Assembly: GCF_042453785.1 (NCBI RefSeq)
Contig: NC_091668.1
Location: 22,353,001 to 22,417,000, forward strand
Direction: 5' to 3'
DNA from: Malus domestica
Taxonomy: Eukaryota > Streptophyta > Magnoliopsida > Rosales > Rosaceae
Length of the DNA stretch: 64,000 nucleotides
Of this stretch, positions 60,334 to 64,000 are shown one piece after another. Position 1 is the first letter of the stretch; every line of letters begins with the position of its first letter. Made by a program: the position numbers and the translations under genes. The notes beneath the pieces were generated by a model. The model did no database searches, was not told where the DNA came from, and saw nothing but the letters and a program-made list of their open reading frames with translations.

Positions 60334-62000
60334 GGAATGAGGATCCTCTCCGGATCATTTTTGTGAGAATCTTGGCTATCTTCGAATCATATCTGTTTAT
60401 CATATATCGTACGATTAAAAACTATTTTAAATACTTTTATTTAAAATTAAATATGAATAGTATTTGACGAATCTTGACTGCATAATGTACAATGAATGAA
60501 CATGATTTAAGGATTTCCGAAATCCTCACAAACAGTGATGAAGCTACGTGAGGGTTAGGAGTGGTCGTCGTCCCTCCCCTCGCCTGAAAACACACATAGG
60601 AGCGCTGGTTCAGCCCCTTCGCTCTCATCGAAAATGAGAATTCTCGTTCCGATGATCTGGTTTTTGCAGCAGAGTTGGGTTTTTTTAATTTATTTATTTA
60701 TTTTTTACATATTTTGAAACCCCAATAACACCCTTCATCCATCACCTTGCCGCACTCAAATCTCACCCCAAAATAAGAAACCAGACGTGTACCTCCAGGA
60801 ATGACACCCAAACAACCCAGATCATCCACACACCCATCCATGCCACCCCAACGACTTTCACTTTTGGAATTTCACTGCGGAATCCGATCATCTATGCTTC
60901 TACTCGATGTAGTGGACCAGGATCGAGACTGCTTTCGTCAACAACTCCGCTCGTCGCTGGACCAGGACTTGCTGAGCTATGTGATGGTGGCTATAGGGAT
61001 AAAGGAGCTGGGATAAAAAAGGCTTGGGATGAAAGGGGAGAAGTGGCTTTGGAAATAACGATCTTATAAAAAGTTTTGGAAATAATGATAAAAAGTTTTG
61101 GAAATAATGATCTCATAAAAAGCTTTGTTTATGGATATATTTAATTAGATAAACTTAATTTTCAATAATTATAATAATAAAAATAATTTATTTAAATAAG
61201 GACAATTTAGTAATCAAGTTGGTTTTAATTCTGATTATAGTGAACTAGTATACAATATATTTGGAACTAATATAATTTGTATTCCGATTCCAATTAGTTA
61301 GTAAATAACTTTAACGGGAATCTAATTATGTTTCATTCTCAATCCATTTCCTCCTTAATATGATTCTTCCTCAATTCAGTTCCCTCAATTTGATTACGGA
61401 TTAATAAACGTGGCTCTAAAGTGTTTGGTTACTAGAATAGTAGATCTGTTGTTGTTTGGTTAGAGAGTTAAGAATGATAGCTGTCGTAATTTTATTGGGC
61501 CTCAAAGTCTAGTGAGTAAAATTGGTACTAAATGGTGAGTACTCAAGTATTGTCTTTTTTCTTCTTCTTTTAAGACTCTTACTACTATATTTATCTTAAA
61601 CTCTTATATTATCTATAAAATATTGTATTACTTTTTAAAAAATAATGTAAATATTATTTAATGCTTATTTTACGATAAAAAAAATTCATTTAATTCCATC
61701 TAGGCTCTTGCCTAGATCTCACCTAGGTGCCTAGACACTAGGCTCTAGTCCACTACTTGACTAGCGCCTTTTTTTATAATCGAATTCTAGTCAATTTAAG
61801 CTTATTACATTGACTTTAATATTACCGCTTACAATTGTTTTGGTGGAAAGACTATTTTCTGGTATGAATATTGACTCAAAACTTTACACTATCCAATATA
61901 AAAGTAACCGTTTCGATTGAACCTTGCACTCTTTTTAATTTTACCCCTCCCATTAATAAATTCTGGTTTCGCCACTGCTCACAAAGAGGATCCTCATTCC
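60334..62000. mobile_element. GGATCCTC MITE split by a hAT-like element
   Basis: The left part is 60334-60532 and the right part 61986-62000. The left end GGAATGAGGATCCTCTC and the right end, reverse-complemented, GGAATGAGGATCCTCTTTG are inverted repeats. Removing the insertion and one 8-bp duplication gives an element of about 214 bp, related to 13029-13230. Confidence 0.7.
60533..61977. mobile_element. non-autonomous hAT element (1445 bp)
   Basis: The left end CAGTGATGAAGCTA and the right end, reverse-complemented, CAGTGGCGAAACCA are inverted repeats of the hAT type. A perfect 8-bp duplication CTCACAAA flanks it at 60525-60532 and 61978-61985. The interior has no transposase frame; the 71-codon frame at 60801 resembles nothing known. 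A CTAGGC-rich palindromic patch lies near 61700-61770. Confidence 0.85.
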
Positions 62001-62465
62001 CAAGAGAGGAGATGTGGTCCAGACGCAAGGGAGACAATGAGTGTGATGACCTTTTACCAAAAATTGTGATTGGAAATATCAAATCAGAAGGCATTTGTGT
62101 TTGAGGATATTATTCAAAGTTTAAATAGGCAGTGTTATTTTATATATTTCTTTTTATTTCTCATATTTTTGTTAATTAATTTTTTTCAATTTATTTGATT
62201 GGACACCTAAAAATTAAGAAGATCGTGTAACAAATAAAAATGAATGTGTGAATAACATCACTCTTCAAATATTATAAATAAAATCTTCATATAATTCTTA
62301 GACACACAATAATCAAATATCCCACATCATTGCATACGTACGGAGAAGGAAAACGTTATTATTGACCTCAAACCTGACGAAGATATTTGAGAGCGATTAT
62401 GGATTTCGTTAAATCGGTATTTGCCTAATTACTTCTTAAGCTATATTTTCTTTAAATTGATACAA

Positions 62466-62612
62466 GGGGTGTGCTATCCACACATCCCAAATTACTTCTC
62501 ACACACCCTTATTAATTTATATACGTTGATCTTCTTCAATTCATCCGATCCGACGGCCGAAAATTAGAAGGGTGTGTGAGAAGTAAAATGGGGTGTGCGG
62601 ATATCACACCCC
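62466..62612. mobile_element. 147-bp MITE with perfect 9-bp duplication
   Basis: The inverted arms of about 45 bp begin GGGGTGTGCTATCC (left) and GGGGTGTGATATCC (right, reverse-complemented), and each ends in TACTTCTCACACACCC. TTGATACAA is duplicated at 62457-62465 and 62613-62621. A 9-bp duplication points to a Mutator-type origin. The transcript would fold into a long hairpin. Confidence 0.85.
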
Positions 62613-62621
62613 TTGATACAA

Positions 62622-64000
62622 ACACAAGACTTTTGTGTAGATGAGACTAAAAGTGAATACTCTTAACCAGAACGGCTATATATTCTCTTGCTCGAGTGTA
62701 GGTTCACTTTATCTATGTAACTGAGCTCGTTTGTGATTGTTTCTCTATGAAGCAGTTTTGCACAAATGTTTTGCTAGAAGTGTTTGAAATTTTTATTCGT
62801 AATTCAAGTGCTTCTGGAAAAAACATATGACATGTGATCCTCCGGCAAATGCTTATATGATTCAAAATGATTTTGTCAAATGCAGATTAGAAGTGCTTTT
62901 AGTTATTCACTCTCATACGCAATTCCAAACAACTCACAAAACCTTGAAAATCAACCATTTTTAATTTGACCTACATTTCAACCAAACCAATCTAAACCGT
63001 TTTTCTTTCCCTTTCCTTTATTTTCCTTCGTCCAAATTCATTGTGTAAGGGTAGAATTCACCAGCCAGGATGCACCGTTGATACTTGGAAGCTTGGTTGG
63101 TAGAGGTTTGAGATCAAGGGACCTTGAAAACATGACTATCATGTCATTAATCTGTACAAACAAAAACCAGAACTGACCACTACCACATGACATGTGCACC
63201 AAGTTTGGCACAAAACTGACCTTGTCCAACTTTTGTGTTCCTCTTTCGTCTTTCCACACGGATTGAGTGTATTGGATGCAGATTGATGTGTACTTAATTA
63301 AGCAGCACTGCCTCCTCCTTGGTTCAGGTATCTGGCTTTCAATTATTGATCACTCAACTTTTTATTTTTTGTCTATAATTTCTTAGATAATTACTGCTTT
63401 AATTAGCAATCTGTCCCCTAATCAAATTGTGATGATTGGTATTAGGCACTCAATTAGGACTTGTGTTCAAGTTTCTGCCTCATGATTCGTAGTTTAGGGT
63501 TTTTATGGGTTTTTAATTTTTTGAAAGGTAATTATCTCGGTTTCATATACAAATTGATATAGAATCTTGACCTTCATTTTTTAAGTTCAGTTTCTTAAAT
63601 TACTAAGAGATGCAAGCATTTGTGAAGTTATGAGAGGGTGCCAAGAATTAGTTCACGAATAAATATTTTTGGCTACGTACAGAAACGATATATATACAAG
63701 CTAGGGATATATAGTTTGGAAAACCAAGGTTTGTTGATACGCCATTCAAGTAGTTCAGTATTAAGACCAAATACTCGTGCTTGCAGCATGGTTTTGGAGT
63801 TCCCCATATGCTAGATTGCTAGATTCATTAGAAAAAAAAATGTTGGTTTCTGTTGATGCACAAAACCGGTGGGGTCTTGGAACAATGTAAATCCGATCGT
63901 AAATCTACAAGAAAGTAAATAACACAAGATGTATCGTAGTTCACCCTAATGTTTGGGCTACGTCCACACTGATATTGTATTTATCTGTTTGTAAGAGGAT
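62622..64000. other. gene-less right edge, possibly upstream of a gene
   Basis: No coding region recognised. Near 63300-63330 a CCTCCTCCTTGGTTCAG|GTATCTGG sequence has the look of a leader exon with a plus-strand donor, so a gene may lie beyond the window. Near 63925-63990, CACAAGATGTATCGTAGTTC and TTTGGGCTACGTCCACACTG look like a fragment of a dispersed plant repeat. Confidence 0.35.

Noticed and set aside
62871..63330. Possible leader exon of a gene beyond the window
   Set aside because: One plausible donor only; no coding sequence or promoter motif to support a gene call.

Overview
This is plant nuclear DNA from a eudicot, probably Rosaceae (apple/pear-like). The evidence is AT-rich, intron-containing genes with GT-AG splice sites, an R2R3-MYB gene, plant LTR retrotransposons and dense MITEs. 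The family-level placement is inference from the look of the repeat families, not a search result.

Layout. 0.6-2.4 kb holds a non-autonomous hAT-like transposon carrying a 179-bp tandem array. 3.3-4.1 kb holds a LINE-derived insertion. A compact gene cluster follows: a mitochondrial carrier of the BTL2/BTL3 adenine-nucleotide type (+, 4226-7931), a Tim17/TMEM135-like membrane protein (+, 9328-12793, eight exons, one GC-AG intron), and a TRMT112/SMO2 methyltransferase activator (-, 13461-13829, with a 5'UTR intron). 15277-36528 is one large nested retrotransposon. Its outer long-LTR element (flanked by TTGCA) contains a solo LTR of a related subfamily (19258-21680). Its 3' LTR is split by a 9.7-kb Ty1/copia element on the minus strand (26599-36334, flanked by ATTCT), which has near-identical 1805-bp LTRs but a ruined pol.

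37987-40047 (-) is a two-exon gene for a small SPC12/DTM1-like ER membrane protein whose intron is largely nested transposon. 41138-47326 is a second, dead Ty1/copia element (+, flanked by GAAAA) sitting inside an older MITE. 51623-53230 (+) is a three-exon R2R3-MYB gene with a TATA box. 56098-58442 (-) is a broken but unprocessed copy of Mediator subunit MED18. 60.3-62.6 kb holds a MITE split by a hAT-like element with a perfect 8-bp target duplication, then a small MITE with a perfect 9-bp duplication.

The genes do not form one pathway. They are housekeeping or regulatory genes (mitochondrial transport, membrane protein, translation/tRNA and rRNA modification, signal peptidase-like, MYB) separated by transposon-rich DNA. 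I found no tRNA or rRNA gene, no CRISPR array and no microbial system. The most notable signals are the nested retrotransposon, the contrast between young LTRs and a decayed pol in its inner element, the MED18 pseudogene and the GC-AG intron.
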